A stretch of 64,000 nucleotides of DNA from Cronobacter dublinensis subsp. dublinensis LMG 23823. Its GTDB lineage: Bacteria; Pseudomonadota; Gammaproteobacteria; Enterobacterales; Enterobacteriaceae. Within the stretch, counting starts at the first letter, position 1; each line of letters opens with the position of its first letter. This document shows positions 43,202 through 52,564 of the stretch, one piece after another. The position numbers and the translations under genes are program-made. Location of the stretch: positions 682,001-746,000 of the forward strand of contig NZ_CP012266.1 in assembly GCF_001277235.1 (NCBI RefSeq), read 5' to 3'. The notes under the pieces are model-generated. The model was given only the letters and a program-made list of their open reading frames with translations. It was not told the DNA's origin and made no database searches.

Positions 43202-44098
43202 ATGTCTCACATCAATTACAACCATCTGTACTACTTCTGGCAGGTTTGCAAAGCAGGCTCGGTCGTCGGTGCCGCCGAGGCGCTCTATCTCACGCCGCAA
43301 ACCATTACCGGGCAGATAAAAGCGCTGGAGGAGCGGCTGCAGGGCAAACTGTTTAAGCGCAAGGGCAGGGGCCTTGAGCCGAGCGAGCTGGGACAGCTGG
43401 TGTTTCGCTATGCCGACCGCATGTTTACCCTGAGCCAGGAGATGCTGGATATCATCAATTACCGCAAAGAATCCCATTTGCTGTTTGATGTCGGCGTGGC
43501 GGACGCGCTCTCCAAACGGCTGGTGAGCGGCGTGCTGGATGCGGCGGTCGTGGAAGATGAACAAATCCATCTGCGCTGTTTTGAATCCACGCATGAGATG
43601 CTGCTGGAACAGCTCAGCCAGCATAAGCTCGATATGATTATCTCCGACTGCCCTATCGATTCCACGCAGCAGGCGGGGCTGTTTTCCGTCAAGATAGGCG
43701 AGTGTAGCGTCAGTTTCTGGTGCCAGAGCCCCGCGCCGAAAAAACCGTTTCCGGCGTGTCTTGAAGAGCGGCGGTTGTTGATCCCGGGACGTCGTTCGAT
43801 GCTCGGGCGCAAACTCCTTAACTGGATCCACTCACAAGGGCTGAAGGTGGAAATTCTCGGCGAGTTTGACGATGCGGCGCTGATGAAAGCGTTCGGCGCG
43901 GCGCATAACGCCGTGTTTGTCGCGCCAAGCCTTTACGCGCACGATTTTTATGACGATGACAATATCGTCGAGATAGGACGGGTGGATAACGTGATGGAAG
44001 AGTATCACGCGATTTTCGCGGAGCGGATGATCCAACACCCGGCGGTGCAGCGCATCTGCAATCGCGATTACTCGGCGCTGTTTATGCCGCCGAAATAA
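43202..44098 (+). CDS. nhaR: Transcriptional activator NhaR
   Basis: NhaR is the LysR-type, Na+-responsive activator of nhaA and, in E. coli, of the PGA biofilm operon and osmC. The 298 residues begin with the helix-turn-helix domain HLYYFWQVCKAGSVVGAAEALYLTPQTITGQ and continue with the usual co-inducer domain (RRSMLGRKLLNWI in the second half). It lies 71 nt after nhaA and may be co-transcribed. Confidence 0.97.
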   Translation: MSHINYNHLYYFWQVCKAGSVVGAAEALYLTPQTITGQIKALEERLQGKLFKRKGRGLEPSELGQLVFRYADRMFTLSQEMLDIINYRKESHLLFDVGVADALSKRLVSGVLDAAVVEDEQIHLRCFESTHEMLLEQLSQHKLDMIISDCPIDSTQQAGLFSVKIGECSVSFWCQSPAPKKPFPACLEERRLLIPGRRSMLGRKLLNWIHSQGLKVEILGEFDDAALMKAFGAAHNAVFVAPSLYAHDFYDDDNIVEIGRVDNVMEEYHAIFAERMIQHPAVQRICNRDYSALFMPPK

Positions 44099-44107
44099 AA
44101 CGGCAGG

Positions 44108-44140
44108 CATAAAAAAACCCGCAAATGCGGGTTTTTTTAA
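44108..44140. terminator. Bidirectional terminator between nhaR and rpsT
   Basis: AAAAAAACCCGC/GCGGGTTTTTTT around AAAT (44111-44138) is a symmetric terminator that serves the convergent nhaR and rpsT genes. Confidence 0.95.
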
Positions 44141-44174
44141 CAAGCTGCTTTCAACAAGCGACAACCAACGGCGA

Positions 44175-44438
44175 TTAAGCCAGTTTGCTGATCTGTGCAG
44201 CCAGGTTAGCCTTATGACGCGCAGCTTTGTTTTTGTGGATCAGACCTTTAGCAGCCTGACGATCCACGATTGGTTGCATTTCGTTAAATGCTTTCTGTGC
44301 AGCAGCTTTGTCGCCAGCTTCAATCGCTGCGTATACTTTCTTGATGAAAGTACGCATCATAGAGCGACGGCTTGCGTTGTGCTTACGGGCCTTTTCAGAC
44401 TGAACGGCACGCTTCTTAGCTGATTTGATATTAGCCAA
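44175..44438 (-). CDS. rpsT: 30S ribosomal protein S20 (TTG start)
   Basis: S20 is a small basic primary 16S rRNA-binding protein, also known as an ornithine decarboxylase inhibitor. The 87 residues, MANIKSAKKRAVQSEK and following, match E. coli. The start codon is TTG at 44438 behind GGGAG. E. coli rpsT also uses this rare start, which takes part in autoregulation of S20 translation. It is transcribed leftward, divergent from ribF; a TAGAAT -10-like box reading leftward lies at 44575-44580. Confidence 0.98.
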   Translation of the reverse strand: MANIKSAKKRAVQSEKARKHNASRRSMMRTFIKKVYAAIEAGDKAAAQKAFNEMQPIVDRQAAKGLIHKNKAARHKANLAAQISKLA

Positions 44439-44542
44439 GGTCCAACTCCCAAATATGATCTATGTGGACAATTCAAAGGCCGAGGAATATGCCCTTTCAG
44501 CCTTCTTTTGTCAATGGATTTGTGCAAATAAGCGCCGTTGTT

Positions 44543-44748
44543 ATGCGGCGCTCGTTACGTAGTGATGGCGCAAGATTCTACCAGCTTGCCTCGTGCGAAT
44601 ACAGTCTTTGTGGGACAAAATTCGCGTTCGGCGTGAAACCGTTGCGCAGCGCGATGAAATCGTTGCCGGTTTATGGCTGACAGGGCCAAATCGTCGGTTA
44701 ACCTTAAAGGCTGTACAAGGTATAATCCGACGATTTTCACTGTTCTGA
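44543..44748 (+). pseudogene. yaaY: yaaY-like sequence, frame broken
   Basis: From ATG 44543 the frame reads MRRSLRSDGARFYQLASCEY, as I recall E. coli YaaY, and stops at 44680. The expected C-terminal part (RRLTLKAVQGIIRRFSLF) is present at 44692-44748 in a different frame. The region overlaps the rpsT upstream region on one side and the ribF promoter on the other, so the conservation is probably that of regulatory DNA. I do not support a protein. Confidence 0.55.
44698..44726 (+). promoter_or_regulatory. Promoter of the ribF-ileS-lspA-fkpB-ispH operon
   Basis: TTAACC (44698-44703) and a perfect -10 box TATAAT (44721-44726) with a 17-nt spacer lie 30 nt before the ribF start. This overlaps the 3' part of the yaaY-like sequence. 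Confidence 0.8.
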
Positions 44749-44755
44749 GCCAGTC

Positions 44756-45694
44756 ATGAAGCTGATACGCGGCATACATAATCTCACCTCTGAGCATCAC
44801 GGTTGCGTGCTGACCATCGGCAATTTCGATGGCGTGCATCGTGGTCACCAGGCATTGCTGAGCGGGCTATGCGCGCAAGGGCGCGAGCGCGGCCTTCCCG
44901 TCATGGTCATGATTTTCGAGCCGCAGCCGCTTGAGCTTTTCGCCGCCGATAAAGCCCCCGCACGGCTGACGCGGCTGCGTGAAAAGCTGCGCTATCTCGC
45001 CCGTTGCGGCGTGGATTACGTGCTGTGCATTCGCTTTGACCGCCGCTTTGCCGCGCTGACGGCGCAGAACTTCGTCAGCGATCTGCTGGTAGAACGCCTC
45101 GGCGTTAAATTTCTGGCGACCGGAGATGATTTCCGCTTTGGCGCTGGTCGCGAAGGGGATTTCTTGTTATTACAGAAAGCCGGGCGCGAATATGGCTTTG
45201 AAGTCACCAGCACGCAAACGTTTTGCGATGAAGGCGTGCGCATTAGCAGCACCGCGGTGCGCCAGGCGCTCGCGCAGGATGATTTAGCGCTCGCGGAAAA
45301 CCTGCTCGGACGGCCTTTCGCCATCTCCGGGCGCGTGGTCCACGGCGACGCGCTCGGGCGCACCATAGGTTTCCCGACGGCGAACGTACCGCTGCGCCGT
45401 CAGGTTTCGCCCGTTAAGGGCGTATATGCGGTGGAAGTGCTGGGCATCAGCGACAAACCGCTGCCCGGCGTCGCCAATATCGGCACCCGCCCGACGGTGG
45501 CCGGCCTGCGTCAGCAGCTTGAAGTTCATCTGCTGGACGTTGCAATCGACCTCTACGGCCGCCATATAGATGTAGTGCTGCGTAAAAAAATACGCAATGA
45601 ACAGCGGTTTGCCTCGCTTGATGAACTCAAGGCGCAAATCGCCAGAGACGTGATCACCGCCCGCGACTTTTTTGGGCTACCGACACCGGCGTAA
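44756..45694 (+). CDS. ribF: Bifunctional riboflavin kinase / FAD synthetase
   Basis: RibF makes FMN from riboflavin and FAD from FMN. The 312 residues have the N-terminal adenylyltransferase domain with LTIGNFDGVHRGHQALL and ISSTAVRQAL, and the C-terminal kinase domain with GRTIGFPTANVPL and VANIGTRPTV. It is the first gene of the operon with ileS, lspA, fkpB and ispH. Confidence 0.98.
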   Translation: MKLIRGIHNLTSEHHGCVLTIGNFDGVHRGHQALLSGLCAQGRERGLPVMVMIFEPQPLELFAADKAPARLTRLREKLRYLARCGVDYVLCIRFDRRFAALTAQNFVSDLLVERLGVKFLATGDDFRFGAGREGDFLLLQKAGREYGFEVTSTQTFCDEGVRISSTAVRQALAQDDLALAENLLGRPFAISGRVVHGDALGRTIGFPTANVPLRRQVSPVKGVYAVEVLGISDKPLPGVANIGTRPTVAGLRQQLEVHLLDVAIDLYGRHIDVVLRKKIRNEQRFASLDELKAQIARDVITARDFFGLPTPA

Positions 45695-45742
45695 CGCCTG
45701 AATCGGCTAATTATCAAACCGAAATACGGAACCGAGAATCTG

Positions 45743-48559
45743 ATGAGTGACTTTAAATCAACCCTGAATTTGCCGGAAACAGGGTTCCCGATGCGTGGCG
45801 ATCTCGCCAAACGCGAACCGGGAATGCTGGCGCGTTGGACCGATGATGACCTCTACGGCATCATTCGTGCAGCCAAAAAAGGCAAAAAAACCTTCATTCT
45901 GCATGATGGCCCTCCTTATGCGAATGGCAGCATTCATATCGGTCACTCGGTTAACAAGATTCTGAAAGACATTATCGTGAAGTCCAAAGGGCTTGCCGGT
46001 TATGACTCCCCGTATGTGCCGGGCTGGGACTGCCACGGGCTGCCTATCGAACTGAAAGTCGAGCAGGAATATGGCAAGCCGGGTGAGAAATTTACCGCCG
46101 CCGAATTCCGCGCTAAGTGCCGCGAATACGCTGCGACCCAGGTTGATGGCCAGCGTCAGGACTTTATCCGTCTCGGCGTGCTGGGCGACTGGTCGCACCC
46201 GTACCTGACGATGGATTTCAAAACCGAAGCCAACATCATCCGCGCGCTCGGTAAAATCATCGGCAACGGCCATCTGCACAAAGGCGCCAAGCCGGTGCAC
46301 TGGTGCGTTGACTGCCGCTCCGCGCTCGCTGAGGCGGAAGTGGAGTATTACGACAAAACATCGCCGTCCATTGATGTCGCCTTTAACGCGGTAGAGCCAG
46401 CGGCGGTCGCGGCGAAATTCGGCGCGCAGAATGTCAACGGCCCGGTCTCGCTGGTTATCTGGACCACCACGCCATGGACACTGCCTGCCAACCGCGCAAT
46501 CTCTTTGCATGCCGACATTGACTATGTGCTGGTACAGGTCGAAGGCCAGGCGCTGATCGTGGCGAAAGAGCTGCTTGAAAGCGTGATGAAGCGCATTAAC
46601 GTTGCGGATTACACCGTGCTCGGCGAAGCCAAAGGCGCGCAGCTTGAGCTGATGCGCTTTACGCACCCGTTCATGGGCTTTGACGTTCCGGCGATCCTCG
46701 GCGAGCACGTCACGCTCGATGCCGGTACCGGCGCGGTGCATACCGCTGGCGGCCACGGCCCGGACGACTACACCATCAGCCAGAAATATGGTCTGGAAAT
46801 CGCCAACCCGGTCGGCCCGGACGGCGCCTATCTGCCGGGCACATACCCGACGCTCGATGGCGTTAACGTCTTCAAAGCGAACGACATTATCGTTAACCTG
46901 CTGCGTGACAACGGTTCACTGCTGCATGTCGAAAAACTGCTGCACAGCTACCCGTGCTGCTGGCGTCACAAAACGCCGATCATCTTCCGCGCCACGCCGC
47001 AGTGGTTCGTCAGCATGGATCAAAAAGGCCTGCGCGCGCAGTCGCTCAAAGAGATCAAAGACGTGCAGTGGATCCCGGACTGGGGCCAGGCGCGTATCGA
47101 ATCGATGGTCGCGAATCGCCCGGACTGGTGTATCTCCCGCCAGCGCACCTGGGGCGTGCCGATGTCCCTGTTCGTCCATAAAGAGACGCAGGAACTGCAT
47201 CCGCGCACCCTGGAGCTGATGGAAGAAGTCGCAAAACGCGTTGAGCAGGACGGTATTCAGGCGTGGTGGGATCTCGACCCGCGCGACATCATGGGCGATG
47301 ACGCCGATGTCTATGAAAAAGTGCCGGATACGCTGGACGTCTGGTTCGACTCGGGTTCAACCCACTCGTCGGTGGTTGACGTGCGCCCGGAATTCGCCGG
47401 CCATGCGGCGGATATGTACCTCGAAGGCTCTGACCAGCATCGCGGCTGGTTTATGTCTTCGCTGATGATCTCCACCGCCATGAAAGGCAAAGCGCCGTAC
47501 CGTCAGGTACTGACCCACGGCTTCACCGTCGATGGTCAGGGCCGCAAGATGTCGAAATCCATCGGCAACACGGTCTCTCCGCAGGACGTCATGAACAAAC
47601 TGGGCGCTGACATTCTGCGTCTGTGGGTGGCGTCGACCGACTACACCGGCGAAATGGCCGTCTCTGACGAGATTTTGAAACGCGCCGCCGATGCGTATCG
47701 TCGTATCCGTAACACCGCGCGCTTCCTGCTGGCCAACCTGAACGGGTTCGATCCGGCGAAAGACATGGTGAAACCGGAAGAGATGGTCGTGCTGGATCGC
47801 TGGGCCGTCGGCTGCGCGAAAGCCGCGCAGGACGATATCGTGAAAGCGTATGACGCTTACGATTTCCACGAAGTGGTGCAGCGCCTGATGCGCTTCTGCT
47901 CCATCGAAATGGGCTCGTTCTATCTCGACATCATCAAAGACCGTCAGTACACCGCGAAAGCAGACAGCGTGGCGCGTCGTAGCTGTCAGACCGCGCTGTA
48001 TCATATCGCCGAAGCGCTGGTGCGCTGGATGGCGCCGATCATGTCCTTTACCGCCGATGAGATCTGGGGCTACCTGCCGGGCGCGCGTGAGAAATATGTC
48101 TTCACGGGCGAATGGTACGACGGCCTGTTTGGTCTCGCGGAAACTGAAACCATGAACGACGCATACTGGGACGCGCTGCTGAAAGTGCGCGGCGAAGTGA
48201 ACAAGGTGATTGAGCAGGCGCGCGCTGATAAGAAAGTCGGCGGGTCGCTGGAAGCCGCGGTCACCCTGTACGCAGAGCCGGAACTGGCGGCGAAGCTCAC
48301 CGCGCTTGGCGAGGAATTACGATTTGTCCTGTTGACCTCGCAGGCGAAGGTTGAGGATTATGCCAGCGCCGCCGCCGATGCCCAGCAGAGCGAATTGCTC
48401 AAAGGGCTGAAAGTGGCGCTTGCAAAAGCCGAAGGTGAGAAGTGCCCGCGCTGCTGGCACTACACCACCGATATCGGCAAGGTGGCGGAACACGCAGAAA
48501 TCTGCGGTCGCTGTGTCAGCAACGTCGCCGGTGACGGCGAAAAACGTAAGTTCGCCTGA
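45743..48559 (+). CDS. ileS: Isoleucyl-tRNA synthetase
   Basis: IleS charges tRNA-Ile and edits mis-activated valine. The 938 residues contain the class I motifs HIGH (ANGSIHIGHSVNK, near residue 64) and KMSKS (GRKMSKSIGN, near 602), the CP1 editing domain with IWTTTPWTLPANRAI, and a C-terminal zinc finger with the CPRC and CGRC cysteine pairs. Length equals E. coli. The stop overlaps the lspA start (TGATG). Confidence 0.99.
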   Translation: MSDFKSTLNLPETGFPMRGDLAKREPGMLARWTDDDLYGIIRAAKKGKKTFILHDGPPYANGSIHIGHSVNKILKDIIVKSKGLAGYDSPYVPGWDCHGLPIELKVEQEYGKPGEKFTAAEFRAKCREYAATQVDGQRQDFIRLGVLGDWSHPYLTMDFKTEANIIRALGKIIGNGHLHKGAKPVHWCVDCRSALAEAEVEYYDKTSPSIDVAFNAVEPAAVAAKFGAQNVNGPVSLVIWTTTPWTLPANRAISLHADIDYVLVQVEGQALIVAKELLESVMKRINVADYTVLGEAKGAQLELMRFTHPFMGFDVPAILGEHVTLDAGTGAVHTAGGHGPDDYTISQKYGLEIANPVGPDGAYLPGTYPTLDGVNVFKANDIIVNLLRDNGSLLHVEKLLHSYPCCWRHKTPIIFRATPQWFVSMDQKGLRAQSLKEIKDVQWIPDWGQARIESMVANRPDWCISRQRTWGVPMSLFVHKETQELHPRTLELMEEVAKRVEQDGIQAWWDLDPRDIMGDDADVYEKVPDTLDVWFDSGSTHSSVVDVRPEFAGHAADMYLEGSDQHRGWFMSSLMISTAMKGKAPYRQVLTHGFTVDGQGRKMSKSIGNTVSPQDVMNKLGADILRLWVASTDYTGEMAVSDEILKRAADAYRRIRNTARFLLANLNGFDPAKDMVKPEEMVVLDRWAVGCAKAAQDDIVKAYDAYDFHEVVQRLMRFCSIEMGSFYLDIIKDRQYTAKADSVARRSCQTALYHIAEALVRWMAPIMSFTADEIWGYLPGAREKYVFTGEWYDGLFGLAETETMNDAYWDALLKVRGEVNKVIEQARADKKVGGSLEAAVTLYAEPELAAKLTALGEELRFVLLTSQAKVEDYASAAADAQQSELLKGLKVALAKAEGEKCPRCWHYTTDIGKVAEHAEICGRCVSNVAGDGEKRKFA

Positions 48560-49059
48560 TGAGTAAACCGATTCTTTCCACCGGTCTGCGCTGGCTGTGG
48601 CTGGTTGTGGTCGTGCTGATTGTCGACCTGGGTAGCAAGGCGTTAATCCTCCAGCACTTTGCGCTGGGGGACACCGTCTCTCTGTTCCCGTCGCTGAATC
48701 TGCACTATGCGCGCAACTACGGCGCGGCGTTCAGCTTCCTCGCGGATAAAGGCGGCTGGCAGCGCTGGTTCTTCGCCGGTATCGCTATCGGCATCTGCGT
48801 GCTGCTCGCGGTCATGATGTATCGCTCGAAGGCGAGCCAGAAGCTGAACAACATTGCTTACGCGCTGATTATTGGCGGCGCGCTCGGCAATCTGTTCGAC
48901 CGTCTGTGGCACGGCTTTGTGGTCGATATGATTGATTTCTATGTCGGCGACTGGCATTTCGCCACCTTTAACCTGGCCGATACCGCTATCTGTATCGGCG
49001 CGGCGTTAATCGTGCTGGAAGGCTTCCTGCCTAAGCCTGCCGCGAAAGCGCAGGCGTAA
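48559..49059 (+). CDS. lspA: Lipoprotein signal peptidase
   Basis: LspA (signal peptidase II) cleaves prolipoproteins after diacylglyceryl modification and would process the lipoproteins encoded at 59-61 kb. The 166 residues form four membrane segments with the catalytic Asp residues in GGALGNLFDRLWHGFVVDMIDF and FNLADTAICIGAAL. It is translationally coupled to ileS. Confidence 0.98.
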   Translation: MSKPILSTGLRWLWLVVVVLIVDLGSKALILQHFALGDTVSLFPSLNLHYARNYGAAFSFLADKGGWQRWFFAGIAIGICVLLAVMMYRSKASQKLNNIAYALIIGGALGNLFDRLWHGFVVDMIDFYVGDWHFATFNLADTAICIGAALIVLEGFLPKPAAKAQA

Positions 49060-49067
49060 ATATCAAT

Positions 49068-49099
49068 GCCGGGCGAGGCTTTCGCCCGCCCGGCTTACA
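49068..49099. repeat. REP-like palindrome between lspA and fkpB
   Basis: GCCGGGCG, a 9-nt spacer, then CGCCCGCCCGGCTTAC resembles enterobacterial REP elements, which end in GGCCTAC. It sits inside the operon and may protect upstream mRNA from 3' degradation. Confidence 0.55.
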
Positions 49100-49150
49100 G
49101 ACATTATGGCCTCCCGTAGCCCGGTGCCTGAAAACAAGTGAGCAACCTGC

Positions 49151-49621
49151 ATGTCTACATCAATACAGAGCAACAGCGCGGTGCTGGTGCACTTTACGCT
49201 GAAGCTTGAAGACGGCTCCACGGCGGAGTCGAGCCGCAACAGCGGCAAACCCGCGCTGTTCCGCCTGGGCGACGGTTCGCTGTCGCAGGGGCTGGAGCGC
49301 GAGCTGCTGGGCCTGCATGCGGGCGATAAAAAAGCGTTTACGCTGCTGCCGGAAGACGCCTTCGGAACGCCGAGCCCGGATCTTATCCAGTACTTCTCCC
49401 GCCGCGAGTTTATCGACGCGGGCGAGCCGGACATCGGCGCCATCATGCTGTTTACCGCCATGGACGGCAGCGAAATGCCGGGCGTCATCCGTGAAATCAA
49501 CGGCGACTCCATTACGGTGGATTTCAACCATCCGCTCGCCGGGCATACCCTTCATTTTGATATAGACGTGCTGGAAATCGATCCGGCGCTGGAGAGTTCT
49601 GATGCAGATCCTGTTGGCTAA
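49151..49621 (+). CDS. fkpB: FKBP-type peptidyl-prolyl isomerase FkpB (SlpA)
   Basis: This is a SlyD-like FKBP prolyl isomerase and chaperone. The 156 residues include the FKBP strands VLVHFTLKLEDGSTAESS and SLSQGLERELLGLHAGDKK, with the insert-in-flap domain LIQYFSRREFIDAGEP to about residue 125. E. coli FkpB ends near DPALEA; here the C-terminus runs about seven residues further and overlaps ispH by 20 nt. Whether the tail matters is unknown. Confidence 0.95.
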   Translation: MSTSIQSNSAVLVHFTLKLEDGSTAESSRNSGKPALFRLGDGSLSQGLERELLGLHAGDKKAFTLLPEDAFGTPSPDLIQYFSRREFIDAGEPDIGAIMLFTAMDGSEMPGVIREINGDSITVDFNHPLAGHTLHFDIDVLEIDPALESSDADPVG

Positions 49622-50552
49622 CCCGCGCGGCTTCTGCGCAGGCGTGGACCGCGCTATCAGCATTGTGGAAAACGCGCTGGCGATTTACGGCGCGCCTATC
49701 TACGTTCGCCATGAAGTGGTGCATAACCGCTATGTCGTGGACAGCCTGCGCGAGCGCGGCGCAATTTTTATCGAGCAAATCAGCGAGGTGCCGGACGGCG
49801 CTATCCTGATTTTCTCCGCGCACGGCGTTTCCCAGGCGGTGCGCAATGAAGCGAAAAGCCGCGACTTAACGGTGTTTGATGCCACCTGTCCGCTGGTCAC
49901 CAAAGTGCATATGGAAGTGGCGCGCTCCAGCCGCCGCGGCGAAGAAGCAATCCTCATCGGCCACGCCGGTCATCCGGAAGTGGAAGGCACGATGGGCCAG
50001 TACAGCAACCCGCAAGGCGGTATGTACCTGGTGGAATCGCCGGATGACGTCTGGAAAATTACGGTCAAGAATGAAGATAACCTCTCCTTTATGACCCAGA
50101 CGACGCTGTCGGTGGACGACACTTCGGACGTTATTGACGCGCTGCGCCGTCGCTTCCCGAAAATCGTCGGCCCACGCAAAGATGATATCTGCTACGCCAC
50201 CACCAATCGTCAGGAAGCGGTGCGGGCGCTGGCGGAACAGGCTGACGTGGTGTTAGTGGTAGGCTCGAAAAACTCCTCTAACTCCAACCGCCTGGCGGAA
50301 CTTGCCCAGCGCATGGGTAAAACCGCGTATCTCATTGATGACGCGAACGACATTCAGGAAGCCTGGGTGCGGAACGCCGCGTGCGTGGGCGTTACCGCAG
50401 GCGCGTCGGCGCCGGATATCCTGGTGCAGAACGTCATTGCGCGCCTGAAAGCGCTCGGCGGCAGCGACGCCCACGAGCTCACCGGCCGCGAAGAGAACAT
50501 CGTGTTCGAAGTGCCGAAGGAGCTGCGCATCGACGCCCGCGAAGTGCAGTAA
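49602..50552 (+). CDS. ispH: 4-hydroxy-3-methylbut-2-enyl diphosphate reductase
   Basis: IspH is the [4Fe-4S] enzyme of the last step of the MEP isoprenoid pathway, producing IPP and DMAPP. The 316 residues include iron-sulfur Cys12 in NPRGFCAGVDRA, a second Cys in DATCPLVTKVH and a third in ACVGVTAGASAPD. Length equals E. coli. The start lies inside fkpB (20-nt overlap). A terminator follows. Confidence 0.98.
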   Translation: MQILLANPRGFCAGVDRAISIVENALAIYGAPIYVRHEVVHNRYVVDSLRERGAIFIEQISEVPDGAILIFSAHGVSQAVRNEAKSRDLTVFDATCPLVTKVHMEVARSSRRGEEAILIGHAGHPEVEGTMGQYSNPQGGMYLVESPDDVWKITVKNEDNLSFMTQTTLSVDDTSDVIDALRRRFPKIVGPRKDDICYATTNRQEAVRALAEQADVVLVVGSKNSSNSNRLAELAQRMGKTAYLIDDANDIQEAWVRNAACVGVTAGASAPDILVQNVIARLKALGGSDAHELTGREENIVFEVPKELRIDAREVQ

Positions 50553-50577
50553 ATTTCACGCGCGTACCGATAACAGC

Positions 50578-50611
50578 ATGCCGGACGGTGAACATCGTCC
50601 GGCATTTTTTT
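50578..50611 (+). terminator. Terminator after ispH
   Basis: ATGCCGGACG/CGTCCGGCAT with an 8-nt loop is followed by TTTTTTT; the stem resembles a REP unit. It ends the ribF-ispH operon. Confidence 0.9.
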
Positions 50612-50645
50612 ATCCGCAAGCAGGCCAGTGATGACAGGACATTGT

Positions 50646-51563
50646 GTGAAAAAAACGCCGATTATTCTCGATACCGATCCGGGAATTGACGATGCCGTGG
50701 CCATCGCCGCCGCGCTGTTCTCGCCTGAGATCGATTTACAGCTCATTACCACCGTGGCAGGTAACGTCAGCGTGGAGAAAACCACCCGCAACGCGCTGCA
50801 ACTGCTGCATTTCTGGCAGGCTGATGTGCCAGTCGCGCAGGGTGCGGCCACGCCGCTGACGCGCCCGCTGCGCGATGCCGCCTCAATTCACGGCGAATCG
50901 GGCATGGATGGTTACGATTTCCCGGCACACGACCGGAAGACCCTTAATGTGCCCGCGTTTCAGGCGATGTATGAACGCCTGATGGCAAGCCCCGAGCCGC
51001 TGACGCTTGTCACTATCGGGCCGCTCACCAATATCGCGCTGCTACTGACGCACTACCCGGCGTGTACCGCGAAAATCAACCGGCTGGTGATGATGGGCGG
51101 CTCCGCCGGGCGGGGCAACTTCACGCCGAACGCCGAGTTTAATATCGCCATCGATCCCGAAGCGGCCGCGCGGGTGTTTGAGAGCGGCATTGAAATTGTG
51201 ATGTGCGGGCTCGACGTCACGCATCAGGCGGTACTGACGCCCGACTATCTCGCCGCGCTGCCCGCACTGAACCGGACTGGCCAGCTGCTCCACGCGCTCT
51301 TCAGTCACTACCGCGCAGGCAGCATGACAACCGGGCTGCGCATGCACGATCTCTGCGCCATCGCCTGGCTACTCAGGCCTGAGCTGTTTACGCTTAAGCG
51401 CTGTTTTGTCGCGGTGGAAACCCGTGGCGACTACACGGCGGGCACCACGGTTGTGGATATCGAGGGCCGGTTAAACCGGCCCGCAAACGCGCAGGTGGCG
51501 CTGGATATCGATGTCGCAGCCTTTCGCGAATGGGTGGCGCAGACGCTGGCGCGCGCGCCGTAA
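50646..51563 (+). CDS. rihC: Ribonucleoside hydrolase RihC
   Basis: RihC hydrolyses purine and pyrimidine ribonucleosides to base and ribose. The active-site motif ILDTDPGIDDAVAIAAA is at the N-terminus, with NAEFNIAIDPEAA and the C-terminal MHDLCAIAW. I choose GTG 50646, which follows AGGAC at good spacing and gives 305 residues, the E. coli length. An ATG at 50628 would add six residues. Its stop is 1 nt from that of the convergent LysR gene. Confidence 0.95.
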   Translation: MKKTPIILDTDPGIDDAVAIAAALFSPEIDLQLITTVAGNVSVEKTTRNALQLLHFWQADVPVAQGAATPLTRPLRDAASIHGESGMDGYDFPAHDRKTLNVPAFQAMYERLMASPEPLTLVTIGPLTNIALLLTHYPACTAKINRLVMMGGSAGRGNFTPNAEFNIAIDPEAAARVFESGIEIVMCGLDVTHQAVLTPDYLAALPALNRTGQLLHALFSHYRAGSMTTGLRMHDLCAIAWLLRPELFTLKRCFVAVETRGDYTAGTTVVDIEGRLNRPANAQVALDIDVAAFREWVAQTLARAP

Positions 51564-51564
51564 C

Positions 51565-52470
51565 TCACGGTCTTATGCAGAGTTTTTCGCTCAGATAGTC
51601 GATAAGCACCCGGATTTTGGCGGGCATATGCCGGCCCGCCGACCACAGCAGCCAGAGCCTGCCGGAATAGCTGCTGATAAATTCCCACTCCGCCAGCACC
51701 TGAACAATCTCGCCTGCCGCCAGCGCGTCGCCTGCCGTAAAGCGTGGCAGGCTGCCGATGCCGAGATGGCGTTTTACCGCGTCGAGGCGCACGCCGGTAT
51801 GGTTGGCGGCGTAGCGTCCGTGGGTCTGCACCACCACGCTTTTCCCCTCACGACGAAATTTCCAGCGGGCGTCCACCGCCGTTTCGCCAAGGCTGATGCA
51901 GCTGTGCTGACGTAATTCCTGAGGCGTCTGCGGCGTGCCGTGGCGCGCCAGATACTCTGGGGTGGCGCACAGCAGGTGTTCTATCGCCATCAGCGGTTTG
52001 CCATACAAGCCGGGAGAGGGCGAATCAGTGATGCGCAGCGCCAGATCCACTTCATCATCAATCAGATCCATATAGCGGTCTTCAAGACGCAGGCAGATGT
52101 CGACCTCCTGATAGCGCGCCAGAAATTCTTCCATCAGCGGATGGATCACGAAGCGGCCTACGGCTTTCGGCACGCCGAGCGTCACTCTTCCCTGCGGTGC
52201 CTGCGAGGCGGTACCGCCGAGCGCCATGACGTCGCGGGCGGCGTCCATCATACTGGCGGCGCGCTGAAACACACCGCTGCCCGCCTCGCTCAGGCGCAGC
52301 TTGCGGGTGGTGCGCACCAGCAGCTTACAGCCCAGTTCGCGCTCAAGGCGTGAGACGCTGCGGCTGACGGAAGAGGGCGTGCTGCCAAGCTTTCGCGCGG
52401 CGGCAGAAAAGCTGCCGGTTTCCACCACCTGGACGAAAACCGCGATATCGGGCAGGAGGGCTAAATTCAT
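51565..52470 (-). CDS. LysR-family transcriptional regulator next to alaX
   Basis: This is a typical LysR regulator of 301 residues from ATG 52470. The helix-turn-helix is in VETGSFSAAARKLGSTPSSVSRSVSRLE, followed by a substrate-binding domain with GRFVIHPLMEEFLARYQ and DLALRITDSP. It belongs to the group close to YafC/DmlR. The frame extends 12 codons upstream, but the N-terminal Met of the chosen start fits the family. It is divergent from the AlaX gene (94 nt apart), so it may regulate it. This pair is not found at this place in E. coli. Confidence 0.9.
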   Translation of the reverse strand: MNLALLPDIAVFVQVVETGSFSAAARKLGSTPSSVSRSVSRLERELGCKLLVRTTRKLRLSEAGSGVFQRAASMMDAARDVMALGGTASQAPQGRVTLGVPKAVGRFVIHPLMEEFLARYQEVDICLRLEDRYMDLIDDEVDLALRITDSPSPGLYGKPLMAIEHLLCATPEYLARHGTPQTPQELRQHSCISLGETAVDARWKFRREGKSVVVQTHGRYAANHTGVRLDAVKRHLGIGSLPRFTAGDALAAGEIVQVLAEWEFISSYSGRLWLLWSAGRHMPAKIRVLIDYLSEKLCIRP

Positions 52471-52564
52471 ATTTGTGCGCCTGATGCAAAGGTTCGTTGT
52501 TACCACACAGGATTATCGCTGCGGGAATAACAAATATACTGTGTGGTGAACCGGGAGGAAAACA

